Below, in pieces: positions 22,275 through 34,191 of a stretch of 64,000 nucleotides of DNA. The notes under the pieces were generated by a model. The model was not told the DNA's origin. It ran no database searches and saw only the letters and a list, made by a program, of their open reading frames with translations. The position numbers and the translations under genes are program-made. Numbering within the stretch: the first letter of the stretch is position 1; each line of letters begins with the position of its first letter. Source of the stretch: Macrotrachela quadricornifera (taxonomy: Eukaryota > Rotifera > Eurotatoria > Philodinida > Philodinidae); assembly GCA_022393335.1 (NCBI GenBank), contig JAJEKB010021338.1, positions 720,955-784,954 of the forward strand, read 5' to 3'.

Positions 22275-25214
22275 TGCTATATTATTCCTACAACTTATTT
22301 TGAATTTCATTCTTTTAATAAAAAAACAAGCACGTTAACATATGCTGAAGACCAGAAAAAACAATCACTGTTTTCGTCGAACTTAAATCGACTCGATCTT
22401 CATTAATTAAAAATTCTTATTAGAATCATTTTTCGTTTGGCATCTAAAACCTATTCACGATCTTAAGAATAATCTGAATTTGCTTATCATAAATAAACAT
22501 TTTGTAGTTGGTGGAATAAGAAAAAAATACTATCGTGTTCTCAGTTTTGTTTATTTTTTAAAATAAAAAATGCACCTGTGAAAGTCATTTGTCATTTATA
22601 AACTATAGACCTTTCCACGCCGTATCTTGTGATACATTTTATTCTGTAACAATAATGTATTAAGCGATAGAAAAATGAAATAAAACGCCATCATTCACAT
22701 AAAAGAAAGGATTCATTGTTTCGATCGTTTTGTTTTTCATCATTAGATTCTCTATACTCAACAATTTAGTTTCTTTTCTACGTACCTGTATTGAAGAAGT
22801 TTGAAAATAAAATATTCGGATTAAAAATGAAATTTATATCTTTTGTGCGTTGTTTATTCTTTTGTCGACTATAATAAAAAGAATTTCATAATTCTGTATT
22901 TTACTTCCTACCACGTGTACAAAGAGACAATAAGTTGAGTAACCAAGACACCACTACAATCAATAGATGACAAATTTTAAAGAATTCTCTTGTGAAGTAA
23001 AATATGAGTATTTGAAATATAAGTGTTGATGATACCCAAAATATTCTCATATTCTCATACTTATAATCAACGACTGTAACTCCATCTATACTCATATTTA
23101 TCTAAACAATTTCTATAGAAATTAGAAGTTAAATCTGAATCAAGTCGAAATTTACATCTACATACAGATTAGAAAATGAAAGTTATCCTAGATGAATGAA
23201 TTAATTGTATGATGTATATATTTGTTCTGAATTATTATTGTAGTCAGAAAGACTTATAAAACATGAATAAGAAATGTTATTGATATATCACATCAAATTT
23301 TCGTTTGGATATATGATCAAACTAAAAATAATAGATTCGATAGTGCTCGTGGAAAAGAAGATTAAAACGAGAATTGAAACCATAAAATGTATTGTAACTC
23401 TATCTTTCTCAGTTGCTCATGATGGACACATTGAAAAAGTTTCTTTGTCATTGCGGATCTATGAAAATATATTGAAAATCTCTTTTGAGTAAAACAAAAG
23501 AATCGATATAACTAATGCAAATGAATAATACAAATTTATCCCACTTAATTGGTTATCCAATTGGTTGAGAACTCGTCAATAGATAGTTTCTATCATTAGT
23601 TTTTAATCATTCGAATGATTGCATACGAGAATATCGAAATTTTTTCAAAATAGAAACTATTTTTGTTTGATAGATTCCATCGACGTATTGAACTGTATTC
23701 GACCAGTCAAAATTAAATGTTCAATAGGAGATCGTTTCCAAGTGCTCGACGTTTGATAGGAAACCGAATAACAAAAAAAACATTTCAAACATTCGATCAC
23801 TCATCGGATGTTTTTTAACGTCTGTTTGGATTATTACTTAAAATTTGCTCAATTCTATGCTATGATAATGTAAAAAATTCGTTTGAACTAACAAAGAAAT
23901 TTCAATCGTGTCTTATGTTATTTGAAGATCTTTCGACATTCGCGTCTTGATTAGATGACTTTCCAATGTTGCTAAATGTAAAATTTTATTGAACGTTGTG
24001 AATTCTAATTATGTATTATGTTTTTGCGATTCTGTAATCATATCCTAATTATTTTTACTACATGGATACCAGAGAGTACGTAAAATATATTGAGAAAGAA
24101 AATTTGTCTTGTTCGTGGTATTTTAAAAAAAAAAGAACTATGTCTATTTATATTTTTATCATAGATCAAGATATAACGTGTCTATTCTTTAAAGATTTGA
24201 CTGCATTTCTGAATTGGAAAATCCAATAAAAAAGATCAGACGAAGCTAATGTCATCGTCAATTTAAATATTTGTTTCGTATACCTACTATCTGATATTAT
24301 CGTTGTAGTCGATGGACGTATAAATATTTTTGTTGTTAACCATAAATACTTTAAAATCTATCATCGTGGAGTTTGCTTCCAAAGCAAATTAAACATCTAC
24401 AAGAATTGATCGAAATAATCTGATAGAATGTATCATGCATATATACATATGATTGAGATTCGACACTAACAATTTGAATTCATCTATCCACTCAAAACAC
24501 CAAGAAAGTAAAGATTCTCTTTTAAAAATACATAAATAAAAATAAACTTTATTTTTTTCGGGAGAGAAAATTAAATATTTGAATGAGGAGAATATTCTTA
24601 ATAAAAAATTATAAAATAAAAAACCAACCATAACTCAATATGATTCTTAATTTACATTTCATTAGACAAACTTAAAAGTTTTTTCTATTTGCTTTATTCA
24701 ACTTTCATTTTGTTTATCGTATTCTCAATCAATATCTTCAATTTCTGTGCTATTCGATCATCTGGAAGATTATTATTTATTTATACAAAGGATTCTTTTT
24801 TATAAATCATTACAACTTATATGGATGATGAGAGCTCATAATTGTGAACATGATTTTTTCTTTTTTTTTTTTAATAAAGAGAAATATTATTGAGATAATT
24901 GTTACTTGGATACTTTTTTAGACTGCTGTACTATGTGAAAATACGAACTAGCATTATTTACTAAGTTATCATTACAAAAACAGAGCAATTCATAGACAAA
25001 TGTTCCATATGTCATAATTACTCGACTAGATAAATTAGATTTTTTATATTTCGAAATGCAAGTAAACGCGTTTGAGATATTTGAATTCGGTTGAATGCAT
25101 TTAGATGTATTTACTTAATTCTTCGGCAGAATGCATCTGTATACCTTAAACGTCTTTAAATACGACTGATGATTAAAACATGGTAAAATGCGTTTATGTA
25201 TAGAACACGACTAA
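22275..25214. other. Intergenic, nothing recognised
   Basis: About 2.9 kb of AT-rich DNA with only short chance ORFs (for example 22901-23095 and 24389-24631). No repeat shared with the rest of the window was noticed. It lies between the divergent ART gene start and the inverted dispersed repeat. Confidence 0.4.
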
Positions 25215-25873
25215 ATGCAATTCTATAATAATATTAATAATAATGTTCCATAGACTTATCGCCTATTGAGGCTAGCCCCAGTTATTATTACTAATTTTCC
25301 ACATGTATCTGGGTTCTATCCTCTTTGCTTTTCACAGAGGGCGGGTATCTGCACACTCTTCCGTGCAACACACTGACTAAAGATACAGCCAGCACCAATG
25401 ACTCATGTGGAATGAATCATTTGAGACAATTTAGCCGTTAATGACTTGTCCAGGATCATTCCGTGGATGATGTAACTGACGTTTAAACACAGTACCTTTT
25501 GTTTGCGTGCCAAGCGACGTGACCGCTCAACCATGATGGCATCAAATGATATTCTAGTGATGCAAAAATTGAATTGTGTCCAAATCAGGAATGCATTTAG
25601 ACGAGTTCTCACTGCGTTTCAAAATTACATCAGTTGTACAATTTTAGTCATTTTAAATGAATTCTTATTCTTGACAAATTAAGAAACTATAATGATAGAT
25701 AATATTATAAAATTTATCGGTAATTTCCTATATAGTGACACATGTGTTTATAATGTATGTAATGAAAAAGAAAAAAAAATTGTATGACTAATCCATAAAA
25801 AAGGTGAATAAAAAGAAATTTTTATGTTATTTACGGTTATTATCGATAAATCAAACGATTATTTTTTGCATTA
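25215..25873 (-). repeat. Dispersed repeat, copy 2 (inverted relative to 1-627)
   Basis: The reverse complement matches 1-627 from the AT-rich start (TAATGCAAAAAATAATCG) through the tRNA-like part to the (ATT)n tail. The A box TGGTTGAGCGG is kept. The B-box position reads GTTTAAACG and is mutated, so transcription from this copy is doubtful. The match on this side ends at about 25873, exactly where the other copy meets the window edge. Confidence 0.75.
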
Positions 25874-25944
25874 ATTACAGTCATATTTTGTTTTTCTCTT
25901 CTATTACTTAATTTTTATTTGATTTTAATAACTTCCGTTTGATT

Positions 25945-26571
25945 ATGTCAAGTAAGTTATTCAAAGAATATTTTAACAATAAAATAAAATTAATCATTTT
26001 CAATTATATTTTCTTAATCTTCTAAATACTTTTCTAATATAAATAATCAAAAAACTTTATTTTTATAAATTATTTTTTTTTAAAAGTTAATTGAATTTTA
26101 AACATTATTATAATATTTTTTTTTATAGGTAATACAAATCTAAAAAGTGTAAAAATTCTCATTTTGGAATTACCACATCTTCCAACCAATAAAATAAATC
26201 TTTTAGTTGTACATTGTCCAACTATTAATGATTTAAAAAATGAATTAAGGAAATATGAAGAATCTATTCTTATAATAGCTTGCACTTCTGATAAACTCAA
26301 TGAATTATCTTCTATATTACCTGATATATCTTTAGATACATTGTATGTTCTTAATATTGGAGAAAAACTTGACATAGTTACTGAACCTTGGTGGAATAAA
26401 ATAACAATAGTTTATAATGAAAAACAATTAATGCGTCATTTATGTACAAAAAGTATGTTATGTTATTACAACGAGGGTATGAAACATCAAAAAAATGGAA
26501 ATATAGGTTTGTGTAATACATGCATACTTAATGCACTTGATGCATTACACTATTCTGCTAAATTTATATAA
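25945..26571 (+). CDS. Small two-exon gene, possible relative of the ART-TPR N-terminal domain
   Basis: Exon 1 is only 7 nt (25945-25951, ATG TCA A before GTAAGT). Exon 2 is 26129-26571, after a TTTTTTTTATAG acceptor. The join gives 149 aa in one frame. The protein has alternating hydrophobic strands (ILILEL, LLVVHC, ILIIACT, LYVLNI), which suggests a small alpha/beta fold. After these come a WWNKI motif and a helical, Cys-containing C-terminus. The spacing of the strands, and the W-x-K-I-x-x-V-Y element, resembles residues 50-130 of the ART-TPR protein at 42640 (W-SK-V-K-G-V-F). I infer a distant relationship; it needs a profile search. No catalytic ART motif is present. The tiny first exon is the weak point of the model. 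Confidence 0.6.
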
Positions 26572-29500
26572 TTTTTAAAGTTTTTTATATGCTTTATATT
26601 ACCAAAATATGGTACATTTATTTTTAATAAAAATATTCAAGATTAAAAAGAAAAAAATATCACATATCTAGAAAATTAGAAATATGACAGATAAAAACAA
26701 AAAATGTGATCTTTTAAACTGATCAATTTGTAAATACTGTAGCTTCTTAGTGAATATTAGTCTAAAAGTAGCCTAGGATTGTTTTCACTTTTAGTCTAGA
26801 ATCAATTAATGAATTATTACATTTGTAAATTCAACTCATCTATTTCTGAATATATGATAATCATCTTTGTTCTATTGAAATTACTTCAACTTAATAAATA
26901 ACATCGAATGTAACTGGCCTGCAAGCAAGTCATTGCAGCTTTAATCAAAATACAAAACTATGTTTAATATTAAATTCTATATAAATATTTGTCTCGAATC
27001 ATATCAAATATTTACTTTAGAAAATCAGTCCTAATTCAGTAAAAAGAACATTTCTAAATGTATATTTTAAAAAAAAGCAGAAATTTCTGATTTTAACTAA
27101 CTGAGTTTATAAACATCTACAAAACGTATTTTATTACTATAACAAATGTCCATGGTGTCGGTGCTATGGTAGCGATAGTGGTAATTTTTTTTCAGGACAT
27201 TAAACAACTAGATGAATTCGATATAAATTTCAGCGCTTACAAATAAAACAATGTAAGACCGAATGAATTCCTTATATTCCTAGGAGTATTGATTGTATAC
27301 TACAGGCATAACAGTCAAATTCAAAATAGTGTTTTGAAGATCATTGCGACAGCGGTATATTTTCAGATCCGATGAATATCTCTGTGATATAACATATTAT
27401 TGAGATCATAGTTCATTTAGTCGAATAATATCCGTAATTCTTATCTGATAAAGTATAATAGTCTATTCATTGTAATAAATAAGTGATTTTTCCGCCCTTT
27501 ATTAATGGTATAAATTAGATATATTGTAATATCATATTATCTTACGGAATATTATGATTGTTTGCTAAAATGAATTTTTATAAAAAATTAAAATAAGCTG
27601 AGAAATGTCATCTTTTTGGATACTTCACTTGATAATTAAGATTGATTGATAACACTCAATGATGCAAGTTTATATGAATCTTGTATAAATCTTTTGTTTT
27701 AAGACGATTGACCCAACTTCAATTTATATGTAGAAGATTATGTAAAAAAAATTGAAATGAATTATTCATTTTTGTGCTGTTTCATTCGTAGCTTATGCAG
27801 GATAGAAAAGGGAACAGTTCTCTGAAATAAAGTTGTTATTGATTTATTTCAGAAGAAGGTGCACTGAAGTCTCTTCTACTATAATACATATAGTTTTTCA
27901 CAAAATGGACAAATTTTAACAGACTTATTGGTGAAAACTTGAACCTACTATTATGTTAAAACTTAATTTAACAATGGCTTCATATAAAAGTGGTAATGTT
28001 TTCTTGTTATATAGCAGATACTTGAATTTAGATCGCAATAGAACTCGAATTTGGAAGTTTTTCTTTGTTTAAATAAAATGACTTAGTCCTAAGGATGCTT
28101 TACAGGGTGCGGAAATAGTTTTATATAATATCATAAAAGTAAAAAAAAATTGTTATATACAAATTATATCGTATTATCCATTATAAATTGATGTGTGCAA
28201 CGACAACGGTGTAGAGGATCAGTAGCTCTTATTTAAGCTATAAAATATTATAACGGGATACATTTTTCATTCAATAGAATAGAATAATTATTTCAACAAA
28301 CGAATGAACAAGTGTCATCCGAACATATGAGTCTTCATTACTTGTTTGTAACATGAAGGTGAAGAAATCATTGACTTTATAAGGGAAATTCAATACTCTG
28401 GTTGAATTCTTCAAGAACGATGAGATAAATCATATTTAATATCTCGAAAGACTTTCTTTATTGATGACTGAATAACACTAAACTGTTTCACCTCTTTAAA
28501 CATCCCATATTTTTTTTTCTTGAAAGTTTTTATCAGTTGAAGATGATCATTCTAATATTTTTGTAGTTTAGAATCCTAAAAATAACAATGTTCTTCACTG
28601 TTCATTAAAATTTCAAATTTCTAAATTTAGCTCTTTAAATTATTTCGTTAATTTGTTGATATTTTCAATTAAATCTCAGAATTTTTTAAGAGTATTCTAT
28701 CAATAAGTCATAACAAAAAAAGAAAAAAATATCAATGATCTATTTGATATATGACGTATATGTATGTGCAATTAACTACCATTACATTGTATTTTTTTTG
28801 CAACCATACAATCATACATATGATGAAGAATCTAAAGTATACCTATTGATTTTATGTTTTTCCTATTCTATCACACCTAAAAAAAGTATGTCAGACATCT
28901 AATTATCACAAGTACAGACGTCTGGCTGTTTTTCGTTGTTGAACCGTTTCAATCGTTGTCTATGATCTTGAATATATGTGAAATCCGAATAATTAATAAA
29001 CGATTCTATTGATTTCATTTCTTTTTGCTTGATTTTATGAAAATTAAAAAGAATAAATAATCTATTGGTTATTTTTTTGCTCTGTTTTTATCATAATAAA
29101 AAAATAGATTCATTATAAAAATAGAAATACATATGATTAATAATTGAAGGCTAGACATAAAAATGAATACCTAAAATTTTATATTTATTATAATGTTTAT
29201 TGATTAATGGAATAGATAAAATTTATAAATTATATATTAATAGACTTTATTAATATTTGAGACTGACTTTTGACACAAACATTTTTGCTACATGAAGATT
29301 CCAAGTACTCTCATGAGATAATTCCAATACCGACAAATAGACATAACAATCAAGTACACAACATTGCGACATATAAAACTACAGCTTATTTTGATCTATC
29401 GTATTTTTGATTTATATGATAAATCTCAACAAAAAATTCTGACCGAATATCTATTAAAATTGCTATCATATATTACATACTATAAATTCTAATAAAGTAA

Positions 29501-29680
29501 GTAGATAAGTCTTATGATTACTTTAAGACATGAATTAGATTATAGCCTAACAAAAATCACTAGTTTTCCATATACTCAGAAAAAGACAAGACTCAAAACT
29601 TAATAGAACATATCATATTATTTGATCTTAGAAATTATTTTTAACAGTATAAATATATTTTATTTAGATAAAACAACAAT
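26572..29680. other. Long AT-rich intergenic stretch
   Basis: 3.1 kb without a supportable gene, shared repeat or clear inverted repeat. The track-length ORFs are absent on both strands. An AG acceptor-like site (29666-29667) ends this stretch, 13 nt before the next start codon. Confidence 0.45.
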
Positions 29681-29857
29681 ATGTCTGACGAATGTGGTTC
29701 ATTAAGATTTGAACAATTACTTCAATCTTATCACAATTGTTGTGATAATAAACAATTAGCTGCAGCTAATGATGTATTTAAAAAAATTGAAAATATCATT
29801 TATAATGTAGCGTACAATTCACAACCATCTCAAAATGAATCAAATAACAATAATTAA
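29681..29857 (+). CDS. Hypothetical 58-aa protein
   Basis: The ORF runs from ATG at 29681 to TAA at 29857. It is supported by a pyrimidine-rich TTTTATTTAG acceptor 13 nt upstream and by less AT-rich, codon-like composition against its flanks. The predicted protein is a mostly helical, amphipathic segment (CGSLRFEQLLQSYHNC, then LAAANDVFKKIENII) followed by an Asn/Ser-rich tail. The residue pattern (helix, CC turn, helix) suggests a small helical hairpin. There is no signal peptide. I do not recognise the family. It could also be the last exon of a longer gene whose upstream exons I could not see. Confidence 0.5.
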   Translation: MSDECGSLRFEQLLQSYHNCCDNKQLAAANDVFKKIENIIYNVAYNSQPSQNESNNNN

Positions 29858-30766
29858 AATGAAAATAAATCGAACAGTAATCTAATGTATTTTTTTGTAA
29901 TAGTTTAGTCATTATAATAGCATTTAATTATTTTTATCTATATATATATATTAAGTTTAACAAAGATCTTGCATTCGTTTGATATGAATTTAACTATTTC
30001 TGTAGTTAATATCTAACGATAATGAAGAAATTAATAAATATTGATATTCATACTTAAAGGATTATTTTTCTCATCCATTATTATCATATATTGCAATAAA
30101 TTAGAGCTTAAACGAATCAAACAAAAAAACACCTTCTTTGTCAAATAGATTGTGGTAGCTTAATCGAACAAATATTTCTTTTTTGTATGGAATAAAATAA
30201 ATTAAAAATTTCATTTGAAAATCTGTTTAATAATCAACTATGATTTTGTGAATGTAAAACCTAGATAATGTATATAAATAAAAAATTAACTGTATTCCTC
30301 GTGAAAATATTCTATTAGAGTTTTCTTTATTAGTTGATCTTCTAACTAATAATTATTTTTTTTTATGGCGCCATCTATAATAAATATTTAAATTCGTAAA
30401 TCAAGCGAAAACAGACGATATGGTTGATACTAGCGGCTTGAGGACGCTCACAAATCTAGGGAAGGTCAATTTTGACATTTTTCTAAGAGTTAATAAATAT
30501 TCATTCACTTAAAAGTGAAAGTATATAAAAAAAAAACCTAGTAACATAGGTTGGAATATTTTTCTTTATACATTCGATGTTTGAGCTTCTGTTAAAATAA
30601 TTTATTTTTGTAATCACTAAAATTTAATAAAATAAGTATAAGAAAAAAATAAAATATTTATTTATTTATTTTTCATTCTGTGACATGTTGTAATAGTCAT
30701 CATTATTTTATGTGAATAGATCAATAGAAAAGTTTGTTAATAATTTATTTTTATTTATAGAATTAA
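29858..30766. other. Intergenic, leader region of ENT gene
   Basis: AT-rich, no gene. It ends with TTTATTTATAG at 30750-30760, an acceptor-like site 6 nt before the ENT start codon. Confidence 0.45.
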
Positions 30767-32044
30767 ATGAATCATTTGAAAAATAAAGAAGAAGAAGAAG
30801 AAAATTTAGAAATAAAACCATTAGAACAATTTATTATAGAAGAAAATAATAATAATAATAATAATATAATTAAACATCATAATGATATATATTGGTCATT
30901 ATTTTTTCTTAATTTAGTTGTATTATGGGCATATCAATCATTAATATCTGCACAAAATTATTATATAAAATTTTTTCATTCTGATCATCTTGAATTTTGG
31001 GGTACAGTATCATCAGGTACAACAATGTTTTTACTTCATATTATTCAATTATATTTTGGATTTTATAAATATGGATTTTCAAAACGTATTATACCTGGTT
31101 TTATAGGTTATATTATAATTGCAATATTAGTTATGTTAATAAAAAATAAAATTATTTTAATTATTGCATTTGCAAGTATTGGTGCAATAAATACAATAAC
31201 TGAATCTCCAATATATGGTATTGCTGGATTATTTCTAATAGGTTCATTTACTCAAGCTGTTCAAGTTGGAAATGGTATGGCTGGATTTTTAAATGTTTCA
31301 ATATATACAATAATTCGTTTAATTATTTTTCATTTTCATAGTAAAATAGATGAAGATCAATTATCATTTTATATATTTATGAGTATATTAATTATTTTAT
31401 GTATAATTGCAATTTATATTTATTATCGTTTAATATGTATACCTACAATTAGTACAAAACTAAATCAACAAATAGCATTATATAAATCAACAAATTTTCT
31501 TAATACAAATGAATTAGATTTTATTGAAACTGAACTTTCTTTTTGGACATTAATAAAAATTTTAAAAATTCATTTATTTATACAATTTTATGTTTTATTT
31601 ATAAGTTTATTATTATGGCCTGGTATTCCATGTCAAGCATTAAAAAATGGTTGGTTTAATACTAAGGGAAATATTTGGTGGTGTTCACCATTTGTTATTG
31701 GTACATTTAATCTTGGTGATCTTATTGGTCGTATACTTGCTATTAAATTACAAAAATATTTTTCATCAAAAATTTGTTTAATTTGTGCATTATTAAGAAC
31801 ATTATTTATATTAATTATATTTTATCGTAATAATATTAATAATATAATTCTTCTTATTTTAATAGTAATTATGGGTTTAACAAATGGTCTTTTTGCAACA
31901 GTTACTTTTATGGTTCGTCCAAATTCAATTGTAGGAATACATAATTGTGAAAGAGCAGCTTATTTAATGGCAGCAGCTTTATATTTTGGAATTGCATCTG
32001 GATCTATTATTGCAGCTACTTTAGAAATATTTCATGTTCTTTAA
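30767..32044 (+). CDS. Equilibrative nucleoside transporter (SLC29/ENT family)
   Basis: A single-exon 425-aa polytopic membrane protein. After an acidic, Asn-rich cytosolic tail (poly-Asn from an AAT microsatellite at about 30847-30867) there are about 10-11 hydrophobic segments. ENT hallmarks are visible: WAYQSLISAQNYY in TM1 (as in the LPWNxFITAxxYF region); VQVGNGMAGF around TM5; the large hydrophilic loop between TM6 and TM7; WPGIPCQ in TM7; and the family signature FNLGDLIGR at residues 314-322, with Asp318 and Arg322. ENTs carry nucleosides and nucleobases down their gradient across the plasma or organelle membrane. Codon use is extremely AT-biased. The start is supported by an AG acceptor 6 nt upstream. 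The loss of introns, against 11 exons in the SLC22 gene nearby, suggests a retro-copy or an intron-poor lineage. Confidence 0.87.
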   Translation: MNHLKNKEEEEENLEIKPLEQFIIEENNNNNNNIIKHHNDIYWSLFFLNLVVLWAYQSLISAQNYYIKFFHSDHLEFWGTVSSGTTMFLLHIIQLYFGFYKYGFSKRIIPGFIGYIIIAILVMLIKNKIILIIAFASIGAINTITESPIYGIAGLFLIGSFTQAVQVGNGMAGFLNVSIYTIIRLIIFHFHSKIDEDQLSFYIFMSILIILCIIAIYIYYRLICIPTISTKLNQQIALYKSTNFLNTNELDFIETELSFWTLIKILKIHLFIQFYVLFISLLLWPGIPCQALKNGWFNTKGNIWWCSPFVIGTFNLGDLIGRILAIKLQKYFSSKICLICALLRTLFILIIFYRNNINNIILLILIVIMGLTNGLFATVTFMVRPNSIVGIHNCERAAYLMAAALYFGIASGSIIAATLEIFHVL

Positions 32045-32283
32045 ATTTATACATTTTTTAAATTAAAAAAAAAAGATTAATTTTTTATTACTTGAAGACG
32101 ATCTTCTTTCTGTTATTTTCATACAATATTAAAATTGATTGTTATTTTATTAAGATTAAAAATCATATTAACAAAAATTAAAAATGATTAAATAGGTGAC
32201 AAAATAATAACTATTTTAGGTCAATTTATAGTTGCGCTTGAATATGCAGATATTCAACATAATATATGTCACACATCATTTTA

Positions 32284-33197
32284 AGATTGGAGTTTGAACT
32301 TGTCAAAACTCGGATCAAGCAAGAATCTGGAGATAAAACTCAGTTTTTGTTCTGAAATCAATATCGAATTAGAACTTTTGATTGGTGAGTTGCTAATGAA
32401 TGACGATACTTCTTCCCACATACGTACGAGGAAACAATTCAAGGTAAAGCTCAGCTTTAGTGCTGATATTTTGCCCAAATATAGATCACATCGAGACTAG
32501 AATAGTCTCAAAAGGACTCGAGTTTCTGAACCTTTCTTCACGAGTCATGATAATTTTACTGCAGTTTCTCCAATAGACTCGCTGTTTCAGAGACAATGAA
32601 ATTCTACAATTTAACGCTAAAATTTTGTCTGTAGATAGCTCTAGCGATAAATAAAAAAAACTCTCAAAATTTCAGCCGTTGACTAGGTTTTTTTTCATCA
32701 GTTATTACAGTTTCACAATAATGTGTATGTCCTCTATTATAGTGTATACATTTAGATTCCTTGCAAGTACATTAGCTCTTGAAGAGAACCTAGTCAACTG
32801 CTGAAATTTTTAGGATTCTTTATTACCCGCTAGAACGATCTACAGACAAAATTTTAGCGTTAAATTGTAGAATTTCATTGTCTCTGAAACAGCGAGTCTA
32901 TTGGAGAAACTGCAGTAAAATTGTCATAACTCGTGAAGTAAGGCTCAGAAACTCAAGTTCTTTTGAGACTCTTCTAGTCTCGATGTGGCCTATATTTGAG
33001 CAAAATATCAGCTCTAAAGCTGAGCTTCATCTTGGAGTGTTTTCCTCATAAGTATGTGAGAAGAAGTGCCATCATTCATTGACGATTTGTTAATTAAAAT
33101 GTCTGAATTTGATATCGGTTTCAGAACAAAAACTAAGGTTTATTTAAAAGTTCTTACTCAATTTGAGTTTGAACCGGTTCAAGCTCAGATCTTAGAT
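32284..33197. mobile_element. Long inverted repeat (foldback element) with 400 bp arms
   Basis: 32284-32685 and about 32795-33197 are reverse complements, with scattered mismatches and short indels, around a loop of about 105 bp. Shared words include TTTAACGCTAAAATTTTGTCTG-type sequence, AATAGACTCGCTGTTTC and GCTCAG. The opposed ORFs at 32281-32500 are by-products of the repeat. It lies 240 bp downstream of the ENT stop codon. There is no coding interior, so it is non-autonomous. If transcribed through, it would form a long double-stranded RNA. Confidence 0.85.
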
Positions 33198-33758
33198 TGG
33201 TATGGGACAAATATAAATACGATATGATACATGACGTTGTTGTTATTAACGTGAAAGAATGACCTTTTCACTTACCAATTTTCTATTGATACTTCATTAT
33301 CGTTTGATAATTATTGATCATATCTCTCAATTGGTATACAATTCAGAATAAATCTATATTTTTTAGGTTATAAAAACTTTTCTATTACACTATATTTTTT
33401 CTTCAATATTTTTATATCTTATTCTATATATAAATTTAACAGAGCTTCAGTTTAATATATAAATCGGTTTAACATAAGAGTAAAATAGCGAAATAATAAT
33501 TATTAAGTCATCTTCTACAATAGTTTTTTTTTTAAGAATATATAACATTATTAAATCGATTACAAATTAGTATTAATAAAATTTATTCAATTAAAATTCT
33601 ATAAAGATCAATAAAATAAAAATGATAAATCAATCTTATTGCTATAGCACAAAAAAAGAAAATTATTAAATTCCAAAATGTAATTACATTTTTTCATTTA
33701 TACTCACGCGATTATAGCGTATTACAATCTCGTTTATTAGTTTTATAAAAATATTTTT
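33198..33758. other. Intergenic, nothing recognised
   Basis: AT-rich spacer between the foldback element and the 3' end of the broken NHL paralogue. Confidence 0.4.
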
Positions 33759-34075
33759 TTACTTTATTCTTTCAAATTTTTGTATATAATTATTAAATGT
33801 ACCTGAAACATATGAATTCATTTGTGAATCAAATGCAATATCAAATGGAGAACCTAGTTCATTACTACTATTACCAAATTGTCCGGTACCAGCGATTGTT
33901 ATATCAAATACTGAATCCGGACAAAGCATTTGTATTCGATTATTGTAATTATCGGAAATATATAAAATTTGTGTTTTAGGTTTCAAAAGTAAACCTATAG
34001 GGAAGCTTAATATGTCTGAGGCATAACCATCCAAAATTATTTTTCCTGTTGTACGCCATTTAAGATCTTCTGGAC
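33759..34075 (-). pseudogene. Internally deleted NHL-repeat paralogue
   Basis: One exon of 105 codons, opened by a TTAAATATTAG acceptor in phase 1, is homologous to exon 4 plus exon 5 of the NHL gene at 48146-50222. It starts like exon 4 (PEDLKWRTTGKI against PGNLRWNTVGTT) and keeps NHL repeat 1 to LYISDNYNNRIQ. It then jumps straight to the tail of repeat 5 (CPDSVFDITIAGTGQ) and repeat 6. Four blades and the exon 4/5 intron are missing. The frame is still open to the stop at 33759. The three small 5' exons were not found; a Helitron-like insertion starts only 117 bp upstream. A propeller cannot form from two blades, so I call it a pseudogene. Confidence 0.75.
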
Positions 34076-34191
34076 CTAATATTTAAAAAACTATTTGAAT
34101 TTCTGTCTTTTAGTAAAATACGAAATAAATTTAAATTTATTAAGATTGATTTCAATCTTTGAAACCTAAATATTAGTAGTGTTAAAGGATA

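Noticed and set aside
32281..32500. Opposed ORFs of 65-68 codons
   Set aside because: They lie in one arm of the long inverted repeat and have no family resemblance.
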